8,320 nucleotides of DNA from Bordetella parapertussis (GCA_945877995.1 CAMDXD010000161.1:1-8320); one strand, 5' to 3'; shown: positions 1 through 7,105, numbered from the stretch's first letter. The notes: generated from the sequence alone by a model not told the origin. A program made the numbers and translations.

Positions 1-1689
1 ATCGAGCGCACCGCGATGTCCGCCTTCATCCGCGAGAAGAAGGATTTCTACGCCGGCCTGTTCGATGCCCGTGGCCGGTTCATCGCCGGCAAGTCGCGCC
101 CCGGTTCGTCCGACCTGATCGGCCCGATCCTCGAGCAGTATCCAGCCGACACGGTGAAGGCCGGCGATCTTTACTGGTACAACGACTGCTATGCGGCGCG
201 CGGGGCGGTGTCGCATTCGCCCGACCAGGTGTTGGCCGCACCGGTGTTCCATGAAGGCAGGCTGGTCGCCTGGGCGCAGGCCTGGGCGCACTTCAGCGAC
301 ATCGGCGGCATGCATGCCGGTTCGATCTCGCCGGCCTGCACCGAGATCTTCCAGGAAGGCATCATCGTGCCGCCGGTGCGGCTCGCCGCCGAGGGCCGGA
401 TGAACGACGAGCTGCTGCGGCTGTTCCTGCGCAACTCGCGCTTCCCGGAAGCGGTCGGTGGCGACATGCGCGCGCTGATCGCCGCGGTCCGGCTCGGCGA
501 GAAACGCCTCGGCCAGCTCGTCGCGCGGTTCGGTGCTCCCCGTGTCGAGGCAGTGTTCGACGAGCTGATCGTGCGCGTGCGCGACGTGCTGCGGCAGCGC
601 TTCCGGGCGCTGGTGCCCGATGGCACATACCGATTCACCGACACCGTCGATTCCGACGGCCATGGCAGCGGGCCGATCCGCCTGCGCTGGACGCTCCAGG
701 TCACGCCGGAGCGTATCTGCCTCGATGCCACCGGTTCCGACGACCAGGTACGCGGGCCGGTCAACTACATGATGAGCCTGACCGAACCGGGCATGACCTT
801 CGGCTCGTTCCTGCTCGGCGACAGCAAGGAATACACGCTCAACGCCGGTGGCGAGGCCTTGTTCGACGAACTGAAGGTACGGGCCGGTTCCATCCTGCAG
901 CCGACCTTCCCGGCGCCGCTGGGCCAGCGCAGCATCACCAAGATGCGTAACCTCGGTGCCTACCTCGGCCTGCTCGGCGTGGCCACCGGTGGCCGGATGC
1001 CCGCCGCACATACCGGCTACGTGATCTGGACGGTGCGCGGGCTCGACGTGGCCGGCCAGCGCTTCCTGATGTCCGACGGCGTCGCGGTCGGCTATGGCGC
1101 ACGCGCCACCGCCGACGGCCATGATGCGATCTACCTCGTCGCGCAAGAGAACTATCCGGCGGAGTTCGTCGAGGCGTCGTACCCGTTGCGGGTGCGCCAC
1201 TACGGCCTGAACCAGGATACTGGCGGGCCGGGGCGCTGGCGCGGCGGCTGCGGGGTGGTGCGCGAGATGGAGATCCTCTGCGACCAGGTCACGGTGTCGG
1301 TGCGCATCGAAGGCGATGCCAACCCGCCCTGGGGCGTCAACGGTGGCCGCTGCGCCGGTTCCGGGCGCTGCGTGGTCAACCCGGGACGTACCGACGAGCG
1401 CGTGTTGCCGCCGCTGTCGGATTCGCATGTGCTGCACCGGGGCGATGTCGTGCGCATCGAGACCGGCGGTGGCGGTGGCTGGGGCCATCCGTACGATCGT
1501 GAGCCGGAGCGCGTGCTGGCCGACGTGCTCGGCGGCCACGTGAGCATGCGCAGCGCGCTCGACGACTACGGCGTGGTATTCGCCGCCGACGGGCGATCGG
1601 TCGACGAGGCCGCGACCGCGCGGCACCGTACCGACCGGCCGGCCACCGCCTTGTTCCATCGCCACACCTACCGGGATTCGCTCGAATGA
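1..1689 (+). CDS. Hydantoinase B / oxoprolinase family protein (acetone carboxylase alpha-type subunit), 5'-truncated
   Basis: This is the 3' 562 codons of a HyuB-type subunit. The frame is open to the left edge, and its first residues (IERTAMSAFIREKKDF) match the family's usual region about 20-30 residues in, so the ATG at 16 is probably internal and the true start lies upstream. Family members act with a HyuA partner in ATP-dependent hydrolysis of cyclic amides (N-methylhydantoin, 5-oxoproline) or carboxylation of ketones. Counting from the ATG at 16, the proposed metal site is visible: His67 and Asp70 in SHSPD and His92 in AHFSDIGG. Their spacing (+3, +25) agrees with the Mn ligands I recall for acetone carboxylase alpha. 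The more usual NDPY..GG(T/S)HLPD and AHHADIGG motifs are altered here to NDCYAARGAVSHSPD and AHFSDIGG. The C-terminal glycine-rich segment TGGGGGWGHPYDRE, followed by RVLADVLGGHVS, is typical of the family. The gene overlaps the next by 4 bases (ATGA). The family call is firm; the substrate is unknown. Confidence 0.92.
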   Translation: MERTAMSAFIREKKDFYAGLFDARGRFIAGKSRPGSSDLIGPILEQYPADTVKAGDLYWYNDCYAARGAVSHSPDQVLAAPVFHEGRLVAWAQAWAHFSDIGGMHAGSISPACTEIFQEGIIVPPVRLAAEGRMNDELLRLFLRNSRFPEAVGGDMRALIAAVRLGEKRLGQLVARFGAPRVEAVFDELIVRVRDVLRQRFRALVPDGTYRFTDTVDSDGHGSGPIRLRWTLQVTPERICLDATGSDDQVRGPVNYMMSLTEPGMTFGSFLLGDSKEYTLNAGGEALFDELKVRAGSILQPTFPAPLGQRSITKMRNLGAYLGLLGVATGGRMPAAHTGYVIWTVRGLDVAGQRFLMSDGVAVGYGARATADGHDAIYLVAQENYPAEFVEASYPLRVRHYGLNQDTGGPGRWRGGCGVVREMEILCDQVTVSVRIEGDANPPWGVNGGRCAGSGRCVVNPGRTDERVLPPLSDSHVLHRGDVVRIETGGGGGWGHPYDREPERVLADVLGGHVSMRSALDDYGVVFAADGRSVDEAATARHRTDRPATALFHRHTYRDSLE

Positions 1690-3743
1690 CGCAGGCAGGC
1701 ACGCTGATCGGTGTGGATACCGGCGGCACGTTCACCGATGTCGCGCTGCTCGATGCCGCCGATGGCCGGCTCTGGGTCACCAAGACCGCATCGACGCCCG
1801 ATGACCCGTCGCGCGGCTTCGGCCAGGGCATCGCCGACGGTCTTGCGGCAGGCGGCATCGACGGCAGCGCGGTCGCGCGCGTGCTGCATGGCACGACCGT
1901 CGCGACCAACCTGATCCTCGAGCGCAAGGGCGCGCTGGTGGCCGTCCTGGTGACGCGGGGCTTCCGGCACATCCTCGAGATCGGCCGCCACGACATCCCG
2001 CGCAAGTCCAACCTGTTCACCTGGGTGAAGCCGCCGCGGCCGGTGCCGCCGCAGCACATCTTCGAGGTCGACGGGCGCATGGATGCAGCCGGCGCGGAGG
2101 TCGAGCCGCTGGACGAGGCCGGGGTACGTGCCGCGGCACGCGCGATCGCGGGCGAGGGCATCGGCACGGTGGCGATCGTGCTGCTGCACAGCTATGCGAA
2201 CCCGGCACACGAGAAGCGCGTGGCCGAACTGGTTGCCGGGGAACTGCCCGATGCGCTGGTCTCGGTATCGAGTGAAGTGCTGCCGGTGTTCCGCGAGTAC
2301 GAGCGCTGCGTGACGACGCTGCTCAATGCCTACGTGATGCCCGCGGTGTCCACCTATGTCGAGCGGCTCGAGCGGCGCACCGAGGCCAGCGGCATCTGCG
2401 CGCCGCTGCTGCTGATGAAGTCAAGCGGCGGCGTGACCAGCACCGCCAATGCGCGGCGGCGGCCGGTCGAGACGGCGCTGTCCGGTCCGGCGGCGGGCGC
2501 GGTGGGCGCGGCGTTCATTGGCGCCAGCGCCGGCTTCCACGATCTGCTCACGAACGACATCGGTGGCACGTCGGCCGATATCGCGCTGATCCAGGGCGGG
2601 ATTCCGCGCCTGACCACCACCGGTGCGATCGGTGGCTGGCGCGTCGGACTGCCGATGGTGGACATCATGACCATCGGTGCCGGCGGCGGCTCGATCGCAC
2701 GCGTGACCTCGGCCGGGACGCTCGCAGTCGGCCCGGAGAGCGCGGGCGCGATGCCGGGGCCAGTGTGCTACGGCCGGGGTGGCATGCAGCCGACCGTCAC
2801 CGACGCGCACGTGGCGCTCGGCCACCTGCCGCCGTACCTGCTCGGCGGTGCCTTCCGTCTCGATGTCGAAGCAGCGCGCAGGTCCATCCTCGACCATGTC
2901 GCGCGGCCGCTCGGGCTCGGGCTCGAGGCCGCGGCACGCGGCATCCTCGAAGTGCTCGACAACAACATGGTCGGCGCGATGCGCGTGGTGTCGGTCGAGC
3001 GTGGCGTAGACCCGGGCGACCTGGTGTTCGTGCCCTTCGGCGGGGCCGGGCCGTTGCACGGCGGATCGCTGGCCCGGCTGGTCGGCTGCCGCACGACGCT
3101 GGTGCCGCCGTCGCCGGGCGTGCTGTCCGCGCTGGGCCTGCTGGTGTCGAACCTGCGTGCCGAGTTCGCGCGTACCTGCATGCAGCGGGCCGGCCACTAC
3201 GACATGCCGCAGCTGGCTGCGACCTTCGATGAACTGACCGCGGATGCGGTCGGCTGGCTGGACGGCGAGGCGGTACCTGAGGGCTCGCGCGTGCTGCTGC
3301 GCCAGGCCAGCCTGCGCTACAAGGACCAGGGCTTCGAACTCGACGTGCCCTGGAGCGGCGGCGTCGACGACGCGGCGCTGGCCGCACTGCTCGAGGGCTT
3401 CCACCAGGCGCACGAGCGCATCTACAGCTTCGCGCTGCGCGGCATGCCGGTCGAGATCGTCACGCTGCGCGTCGATGCCATCGGCATGCTGCCGTCGGTG
3501 AAGCTGCATGAACTCGCCGCCGGCGGCAGGCCGTCGGACGCCGTGGTCGGCATGCAGCCGATCCATTTCGCGCAAGGCCGTGAAGAGGTCCCGGTCTACG
3601 ACCGCTCGAAGCTGGGTGCCGGTTTGTTCGTCGACGGGCCGGCGGTGATCGCCCAGCTCGATTCCACCACGCTGCTGCTGCCCGGGCAGGTAGCCGAGGT
3701 GCATCGCCATGGCTCGCTGATCGTTCGCGAGAAAGCGGCGTGA
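1686..3743 (+). CDS. Hydantoinase A / oxoprolinase family protein (HyuA-like, acetone carboxylase beta-type subunit)
   Basis: At 685 aa this has the normal length for a HyuA-type subunit, the ATP-binding half of the two-subunit enzyme made with the upstream HyuB-like protein. An N-terminal ASKHA-fold nucleotide-binding domain opens with DTGGTFTD at residues 11-18, followed by HGTTVATN at 68-75. The central hydantoinase A domain carries MKSSGG (244-249), ETALSGPAAG (262-271), the second phosphate loop DIGGTSAD (291-298), GAGGGS (331-336), GPVCYGRGG (358-366) and FGGAGPLH (451-458). After these comes PPSPGVLSALGLL, then a C-terminal region with the family-like YKDQGFELDV. No signal peptide is seen, so it should be cytoplasmic. 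The ATG at 1686 overlaps the hyuB stop in ATGA and is followed directly by the domain start. No strong Shine-Dalgarno precedes it, so translation is probably coupled. The substrate could be a hydantoin, oxoproline, lactam or ketone; the sequence alone does not decide. Confidence 0.93.
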   Translation: MTQAGTLIGVDTGGTFTDVALLDAADGRLWVTKTASTPDDPSRGFGQGIADGLAAGGIDGSAVARVLHGTTVATNLILERKGALVAVLVTRGFRHILEIGRHDIPRKSNLFTWVKPPRPVPPQHIFEVDGRMDAAGAEVEPLDEAGVRAAARAIAGEGIGTVAIVLLHSYANPAHEKRVAELVAGELPDALVSVSSEVLPVFREYERCVTTLLNAYVMPAVSTYVERLERRTEASGICAPLLLMKSSGGVTSTANARRRPVETALSGPAAGAVGAAFIGASAGFHDLLTNDIGGTSADIALIQGGIPRLTTTGAIGGWRVGLPMVDIMTIGAGGGSIARVTSAGTLAVGPESAGAMPGPVCYGRGGMQPTVTDAHVALGHLPPYLLGGAFRLDVEAARRSILDHVARPLGLGLEAAARGILEVLDNNMVGAMRVVSVERGVDPGDLVFVPFGGAGPLHGGSLARLVGCRTTLVPPSPGVLSALGLLVSNLRAEFARTCMQRAGHYDMPQLAATFDELTADAVGWLDGEAVPEGSRVLLRQASLRYKDQGFELDVPWSGGVDDAALAALLEGFHQAHERIYSFALRGMPVEIVTLRVDAIGMLPSVKLHELAAGGRPSDAVVGMQPIHFAQGREEVPVYDRSKLGAGLFVDGPAVIAQLDSTTLLLPGQVAEVHRHGSLIVREKAA

Positions 3744-4735
3744 GGACGGCCAGGGCACGCAAGATCGGGCTGCTGCTGCCGGTGCTGTGCGCGCTGCCGG
3801 CAGGGGCGTCCCCGGCACCGGCACAGGCGCAGGCCTGGCCGGACAAGCCGCTGCGGCTGGTGGTGCCGGTGCCGCCCGGCGGATCGCTCGATGCCTACAC
3901 GCGCGTGATCGGGCAGCGGCTGTCCGATTCGATCGGCCAGCCGGTGCTGGTCGACAACCGGCCCGGCGCCAACGGCATCGTCGGCGCGGCCCTGGTGGCC
4001 AAGGCCGCCCCCGACGGATACACGCTGCTGATGGGGGCGACGCCGACGCTGGCGATCAACGTGACCATGTACGCCGGCAAGCTGCCGTACGACCCCGAGA
4101 AGGATTTCACGCCGATCTCGATGGTCGCGAAATCGCCCTCGGCGCTCGCCGTCCATGCCGGGGTGCAGGCCGCGACACTGAAGGAGTTCATCGCGCTGGC
4201 TAAGGCGAGCCCGGGCAAGCTCAACTACGGCACCTCGGGCGTGGGCAGCGGCAACCACCTGATGGCCGAGATGTTCCGCAGCGCCGCCGGCATCGACATC
4301 GTCCACGTGCCCTTCTCCGGAGGCGGACCGGGCCTGGCCGCGCTCGTCGCGCGCGAGGTCGATGCGATGGTGACGCCGCCGCCGACGCTGATCCCGATGG
4401 CGAAGGCCGGCCGCATCCGGCTGCTGGCCGTGTCCAGTGTGAAGCGCTCCCCGGCGATACCCGACGTGCCGACAATCGCCGAGTCCGGATTCCCCGGCTT
4501 CGAAGCGACGATCTGGTACGCAGTGGTGGCCCCGCGCGGCACGCCGAAGACCGTGATCGACCGGCTCAACGTCGCGATCAACGGTGTGGTGGCGAGTGCG
4601 CCCTATCGCGACCGTCTCGCCGCGGATGCAGCCGTCGCGGAAGGGTCGACCCCGGAGGCCGCCGCCGCGTTCATCCGCGCCGAGGTCGCGAAGTGGGCGA
4701 AGGTGATCCGCAGCGTGGGCATCAAGGCCGATTGA
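3740..4735 (+). CDS. Bug/TctC-family periplasmic substrate-binding protein of a tripartite tricarboxylate transport type system
   Basis: This 331-aa protein belongs to the Bug family of extracytoplasmic solute receptors, which bind small carboxylates and related compounds for TctAB-type permeases. An N-terminal signal peptide is clear: basic residues (MRTARARK), a hydrophobic core (about 9-22), and a probable signal peptidase I site after AQA at residue 32, before WPDKPLRLVVP. Family hallmarks are PPGGSLDAYTR (45-55), VDNRPGANG (71-79), AAPDGYTLLMG (89-99), LPYDPEKDFTPI (115-126), LNYGTSGVGSGNH (161-173) and the VPFSGGGP loop (190-197). The GTG start at 3740 overlaps the hyuA stop (GTGA), with a GAGAAAG Shine-Dalgarno-like run at 3729-3735; no in-frame ATG fits better. 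Co-translation with hyuBA suggests it binds the substrate of that enzyme. No TctA or TctB membrane gene is present here, so a permease encoded elsewhere would be needed, as is common for orphan Bug proteins. Confidence 0.93.
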   Translation: MRTARARKIGLLLPVLCALPAGASPAPAQAQAWPDKPLRLVVPVPPGGSLDAYTRVIGQRLSDSIGQPVLVDNRPGANGIVGAALVAKAAPDGYTLLMGATPTLAINVTMYAGKLPYDPEKDFTPISMVAKSPSALAVHAGVQAATLKEFIALAKASPGKLNYGTSGVGSGNHLMAEMFRSAAGIDIVHVPFSGGGPGLAALVAREVDAMVTPPPTLIPMAKAGRIRLLAVSSVKRSPAIPDVPTIAESGFPGFEATIWYAVVAPRGTPKTVIDRLNVAINGVVASAPYRDRLAADAAVAEGSTPEAAAAFIRAEVAKWAKVIRSVGIKAD

Positions 4736-4748
4736 CGGATGGACCTGT

Positions 4749-4766
4749 ACGCGCGGGCCTGCGCGT
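4749..4766 (+). terminator. Weak hairpin after the hyu/Bug operon, possible transcript end
   Basis: ACGCGC (4749-4754) and GCGCGT (4761-4766) form a perfect 6-bp stem with a 6-base loop, starting 14 bases after the stop of the binding-protein gene. No T run follows, so it does not meet the standard of an intrinsic terminator. Its last base is the first base of the -35 box of the next promoter. It may stabilise the 3' end or be chance in GC-rich DNA. Confidence 0.2.
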
Positions 4767-4794
4767 TGACTCGCATCGGGGGCCGTCCTAGACT
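4766..4794 (+). promoter_or_regulatory. Predicted sigma70 promoter of the chromate-resistance genes
   Basis: TTGACT (4766-4771, 5 of 6 consensus) and TAGACT (4789-4794, 4 of 6) are separated by exactly 17 bases. Transcription would start near 4801 and give a leader of about 100 bases before the ATG at 4904. The site lies in the only sizeable intergenic gap of the + strand half, exactly where a new transcription unit is expected. This is pattern matching only; no operator has been identified. Confidence 0.55.
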
Positions 4795-4808
4795 CGGGTG
4801 TGTAGTCC

Positions 4809-4833
4809 TCGGGGGCATCGGCAGTCTCCCCGA
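4809..4833 (+). promoter_or_regulatory. Hairpin in the predicted leader of the chromate-resistance unit
   Basis: TCGGGG (4809-4814) is the exact reverse complement of CCCCGA (4828-4833). A G-T pair extends the stem to 7 bp around an 11-base loop. It would lie at about +9 of the predicted transcript, or could act as a DNA dyad for a regulator just downstream of the promoter. No T tract follows, so termination is unlikely. In DNA this GC-rich, a 6-7 bp stem could be chance. Confidence 0.3.
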
Positions 4834-4891
4834 TCACCAGACGTCCTGAACGCCGGATGTCCAAGCGCTGCCTTCGTGCTGTTTCCTGCGC

Positions 4892-4897
4892 GAAGGA
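4892..4897 (+). promoter_or_regulatory. Ribosome binding site fixing the rhodanese-ChrB start
   Basis: GAAGGA ends 6 bases before the ATG at 4904. It is the strongest Shine-Dalgarno match in the window and supports that ATG as the start. Confidence 0.65.
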
Positions 4898-4903
4898 ACC
4901 GCC

Positions 4904-5710
4904 ATGGAAAACTCCGTTTCACCTGCCGCCCTCCTTGCCGCCCTCCAGGCAGCGCAGCCTGGCACTCGGCCGCTCGTCATCGATGTACGAAGGGCGCCCG
5001 TGTTCGCCGACGCGCCGGACCTGATGGCGGGTGCACTCTGCCGCGATCCGGCCGACGTCTCCCGCTGGATGTCGGCGTTGCCGCCGGCGGCTGATGTCGT
5101 GGTCTACTGCGTGCACGGGCATCAGGTCAGCCAGGGCGTGGCGCAGGCCCTGCGCGAAGCGGGCTGGAAGGCACGCTTCCTGGATCACGGCCTCGAGGGG
5201 TGGCGCGAGGCCAGTGGCCCGGTCGTGCCCAAGCCGGCAGGGGCCGGCACGCGCTGGGTCACCCGCGCCCGCCCGAAGATCGACCGCATCGCCTGCCCAT
5301 GGCTGATCCGGCGTTTCGTCGACCCGGGCGCAGGGTTCCTCTATGTCGAAGTGCAGGACGTGCAGGACGTGGCGCTGGCGCAGTTGGCGACGCCCTATGA
5401 CGTCGCCGGTGCCGCGTTCGGCCACCATGGCGAGCGCTGCAGCTTCGATGCATTCGTCGAGCACTTCGGACTGGGAGACGATCCGGCGCTGGCGCGCCTG
5501 GCGACGATCGTGCGCGCGGCTGACACCGGGCATCCCGAAGGTGCCGCCGAGGCAGCCGGCTTGCACGCGATGTCGACCGGGCTGTCGCAGCTGTTCCCGG
5601 ACGACCTCGAGATGCTCGAGCGCGCGATGATCCTGTACGACGCGCTCTACGCGGCCTGCCGGACGGGCCTGGATGACCCGCGCGCCTGGCGGATCGAGGC
5701 GTTCCGGTGA
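4904..5710 (+). CDS. chrB: Chromate resistance protein, rhodanese-ChrB domain fusion
   Basis: This 268-aa two-domain protein has a rhodanese-like fold at residues about 10-108: IDVRRAP at 26-32, and an active-loop cysteine Cys69 in VVYCVHGHQVSQG, close to the family's C-x-x-G-x-x-S pattern. The C-terminal ChrB (Chrome_Resist) domain spans about 117-262, with WVTRARPKIDRIACPWLIRR (118-137, including Cys131), FGHHGERCSFD (172-182), IVRAADTGH (202-210) and LFPDDLEMLERAMILYDALY (230-249). ChrB proteins are required for or enhance ChrA-mediated chromate resistance, and in some bacteria act as chromate-responsive regulators. The role of this rhodanese-fused form is less clear; chromate sensing, sulfur transfer, or chromate/sulfate handling are all possible. 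No signal peptide is seen, so it should be cytoplasmic. The gene is preceded by a good RBS and its own promoter and overlaps chrA by GTGA. The tandem VQDVQD (150-155) is a small local duplication. The family assignment is firm. Confidence 0.92.
   Translation: MENSVSPAALLAALQAAQPGTRPLVIDVRRAPVFADAPDLMAGALCRDPADVSRWMSALPPAADVVVYCVHGHQVSQGVAQALREAGWKARFLDHGLEGWREASGPVVPKPAGAGTRWVTRARPKIDRIACPWLIRRFVDPGAGFLYVEVQDVQDVALAQLATPYDVAGAAFGHHGERCSFDAFVEHFGLGDDPALARLATIVRAADTGHPEGAAEAAGLHAMSTGLSQLFPDDLEMLERAMILYDALYAACRTGLDDPRAWRIEAFR
5351..5368 (+). repeat. Tandem 9-base duplication inside chrB
   Basis: GTGCAGGAC occurs twice back to back (5351-5359 and 5360-5368) and encodes VQD-VQD in frame. It lies in a variable linker between the FLYVEV strand and the rest of the ChrB domain, so the reading frame and probably the fold are preserved. 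It resembles a slippage duplication. Confidence 0.7.
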
Positions 5711-7086
5711 GCGGCTCGCCGCTGCCGGACCAGGCGCCTGCCGCACCGACGCTGGTCGAGGCGTTCCGCTTCTGGCTCAAGCTCGGCTTCATCAGCTTCG
5801 GCGGGCCGGCCGGACAGATCGCGGTGATGCACCAGGAACTGGTCGAGCGGCGCCGCTGGATATCGGAACAGCGATTTCTCCATGCGCTCAACTACTGCAT
5901 GATGCTGCCCGGGCCGGAGGCCCAGCAACTGGCCACCTACATCGGCTGGCTGCTCCATCGCACCTGGGGCGGGCTCATCGCCGGCGGACTGTTCGTCCTG
6001 CCCTCGCTGTTGATCCTGGTCGCGCTGTCGTGGATCTACATCGCGTTCGGCGACCTCGCGGTCGTGTCGGGCGTGCTGTACGGCATCAAGCCCGCAGTGA
6101 CCGCGATCGTGGTCTTCGCTGCGTGGCGCATCGGCTCACGCACACTGAAGAACGGCTACCTGCTGGCCATCGCGGCAGCGGCCTTCATCGCGATCTTCGT
6201 GTTCGGCCTGCCGTTTCCGGCAATCGTGATCGCGGCGGCGCTGCTCGGCTTCCTGGGCGGCCGGCTTCGTCCTGCCGCGTTCTCCCCCGGTGGCGGACAT
6301 GGTGCAGCCGGCAAGTCCTACGGCCCCGCCGTGATCGACGACGATACGCCGACACCCGCGCATGCCCTGTTCACCTGGGCCCGCCTGTCGCGCGTGCTGG
6401 TGGCCGGCGGCCTGCTGTGGGGCGCAAGCCTCGGCTTCCTGCTGCTGCAGTTCGGCTGGGAAGGCACGCTGACCCAGATGGGCTGGTTCTTCACCAAGGC
6501 GGCACTGCTCACCTTCGGCGGCGCCTATGCAGTGCTTCCGTACGTGTACCAGGGCGCGGTGGCCCACTTCGAGTGGCTCACCGCCACGCAGATGATCGAT
6601 GGACTTGCGCTCGGCGAGTCCACGCCCGGTCCGTTGATCATCGTGGTTGCGTTCGTCGGCTTCATCGGCGGCTGGACGAAGGAGATCTTCGGTCCCGACA
6701 TGCTGTTTCTCTCCGGTGCCCTCGCGGCGGTGGTGGTCACCTGGTTCACCTTCCTGCCGAGCTTCGTGTTCATCCTCGGCGGGGGGCCGCTGGTCGAGTC
6801 GACCCACGGCAACCTGAACTTCACCGCGCCGCTGACCGGGATCACCGCGGCAGTGGTCGGCGTGATCCTCAACCTCGCGCTGTTCTTCGCATGGCATGTG
6901 CTCTGGCCGGCTGCCTCGGCAGTCGCGCCGTTTTCCGGGACGTTCGAATGGGCCGCCCTGGCGATCGGCGTGGTGGCCTTCATCGCGCTGTTCCGCTACA
7001 AGGCGGACGTCATGCGGGTGCTCGCGGGCTGCGGGCTGGCGGGCCTCGGCTGGACCTTCCTGCAGCCGATGCTCGCAGCCGGCTGA
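5707..7086 (+). CDS. chrA: Chromate transporter ChrA (long-chain, two-domain CHR family)
   Basis: This 459-aa inner-membrane protein matches the two-domain ChrA type, which exports chromate from the cytoplasm. The N-terminal half has LGFISFGGPAGQIAVM (26-41) and the conserved MLPGPEAQQLATYIGW (66-81). The C-terminal half repeats the pattern with LTFGGAYAVLPYVYQ (268-282) and GESTPGPLI (303-311). About 10-12 hydrophobic segments are visible, among them roughly 89-111, 116-140, 152-185, 228-247, 305-322, 335-359, 375-397, 414-430 and 436-454. A hydrophilic loop at about 190-222 joins the two halves. The GTG start at 5707 overlaps the chrB stop (GTGA) and has GAGG at 5696-5699, 7 bases upstream; a short polar leader then precedes the conserved TLVEAFRFWLKLGF. 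Co-translation with chrB is expected. No disruption or missing key motif is seen. Confidence 0.96.
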   Translation: MSGSPLPDQAPAAPTLVEAFRFWLKLGFISFGGPAGQIAVMHQELVERRRWISEQRFLHALNYCMMLPGPEAQQLATYIGWLLHRTWGGLIAGGLFVLPSLLILVALSWIYIAFGDLAVVSGVLYGIKPAVTAIVVFAAWRIGSRTLKNGYLLAIAAAAFIAIFVFGLPFPAIVIAAALLGFLGGRLRPAAFSPGGGHGAAGKSYGPAVIDDDTPTPAHALFTWARLSRVLVAGGLLWGASLGFLLLQFGWEGTLTQMGWFFTKAALLTFGGAYAVLPYVYQGAVAHFEWLTATQMIDGLALGESTPGPLIIVVAFVGFIGGWTKEIFGPDMLFLSGALAAVVVTWFTFLPSFVFILGGGPLVESTHGNLNFTAPLTGITAAVVGVILNLALFFAWHVLWPAASAVAPFSGTFEWAALAIGVVAFIALFRYKADVMRVLAGCGLAGLGWTFLQPMLAAG

Positions 7087-7105
7087 AGCGCGGCGGTCAG
7101 TCGGC
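7078..7105. terminator. Hairpin between convergent genes, spanning both stop codons
   Basis: Bases 7078-7086 (GCCGGCTGA) pair with 7097-7105 (TCAGTCGGC) in a 9-bp stem with one G-T pair and a 10-base loop. The TGA stop of chrA is the inner end of the left arm. The stop of the minus-strand amidohydrolase (TCA as read on +) is the inner end of the right arm. The placement suggests a shared, bidirectional transcript end, but neither side has a clear T tract, so intrinsic termination is unproven. Confidence 0.35.

Noticed and set aside
16..18. ATG at 16 as the true start of the HyuB-like gene
   Set aside because: Codons 1-5 upstream are in frame and read IERTA, which matches the family sequence before this point. 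No Shine-Dalgarno is visible, so the gene continues beyond the left edge.
2421..3824. Long open frame of 467 codons on the minus strand, opposite hyuA
   Set aside because: It lies over the well-supported hyuA gene in GC-rich DNA where antisense frames stay open by chance. The translation is rich in Arg, His, Ala and Gln and shows no recognisable domain.
3596..4864. Open frame of 422 codons on the minus strand, opposite the Bug gene
   Set aside because: It is antisense to a clear binding-protein gene, has a low-complexity Arg/His/Gly-rich translation and no family motifs.
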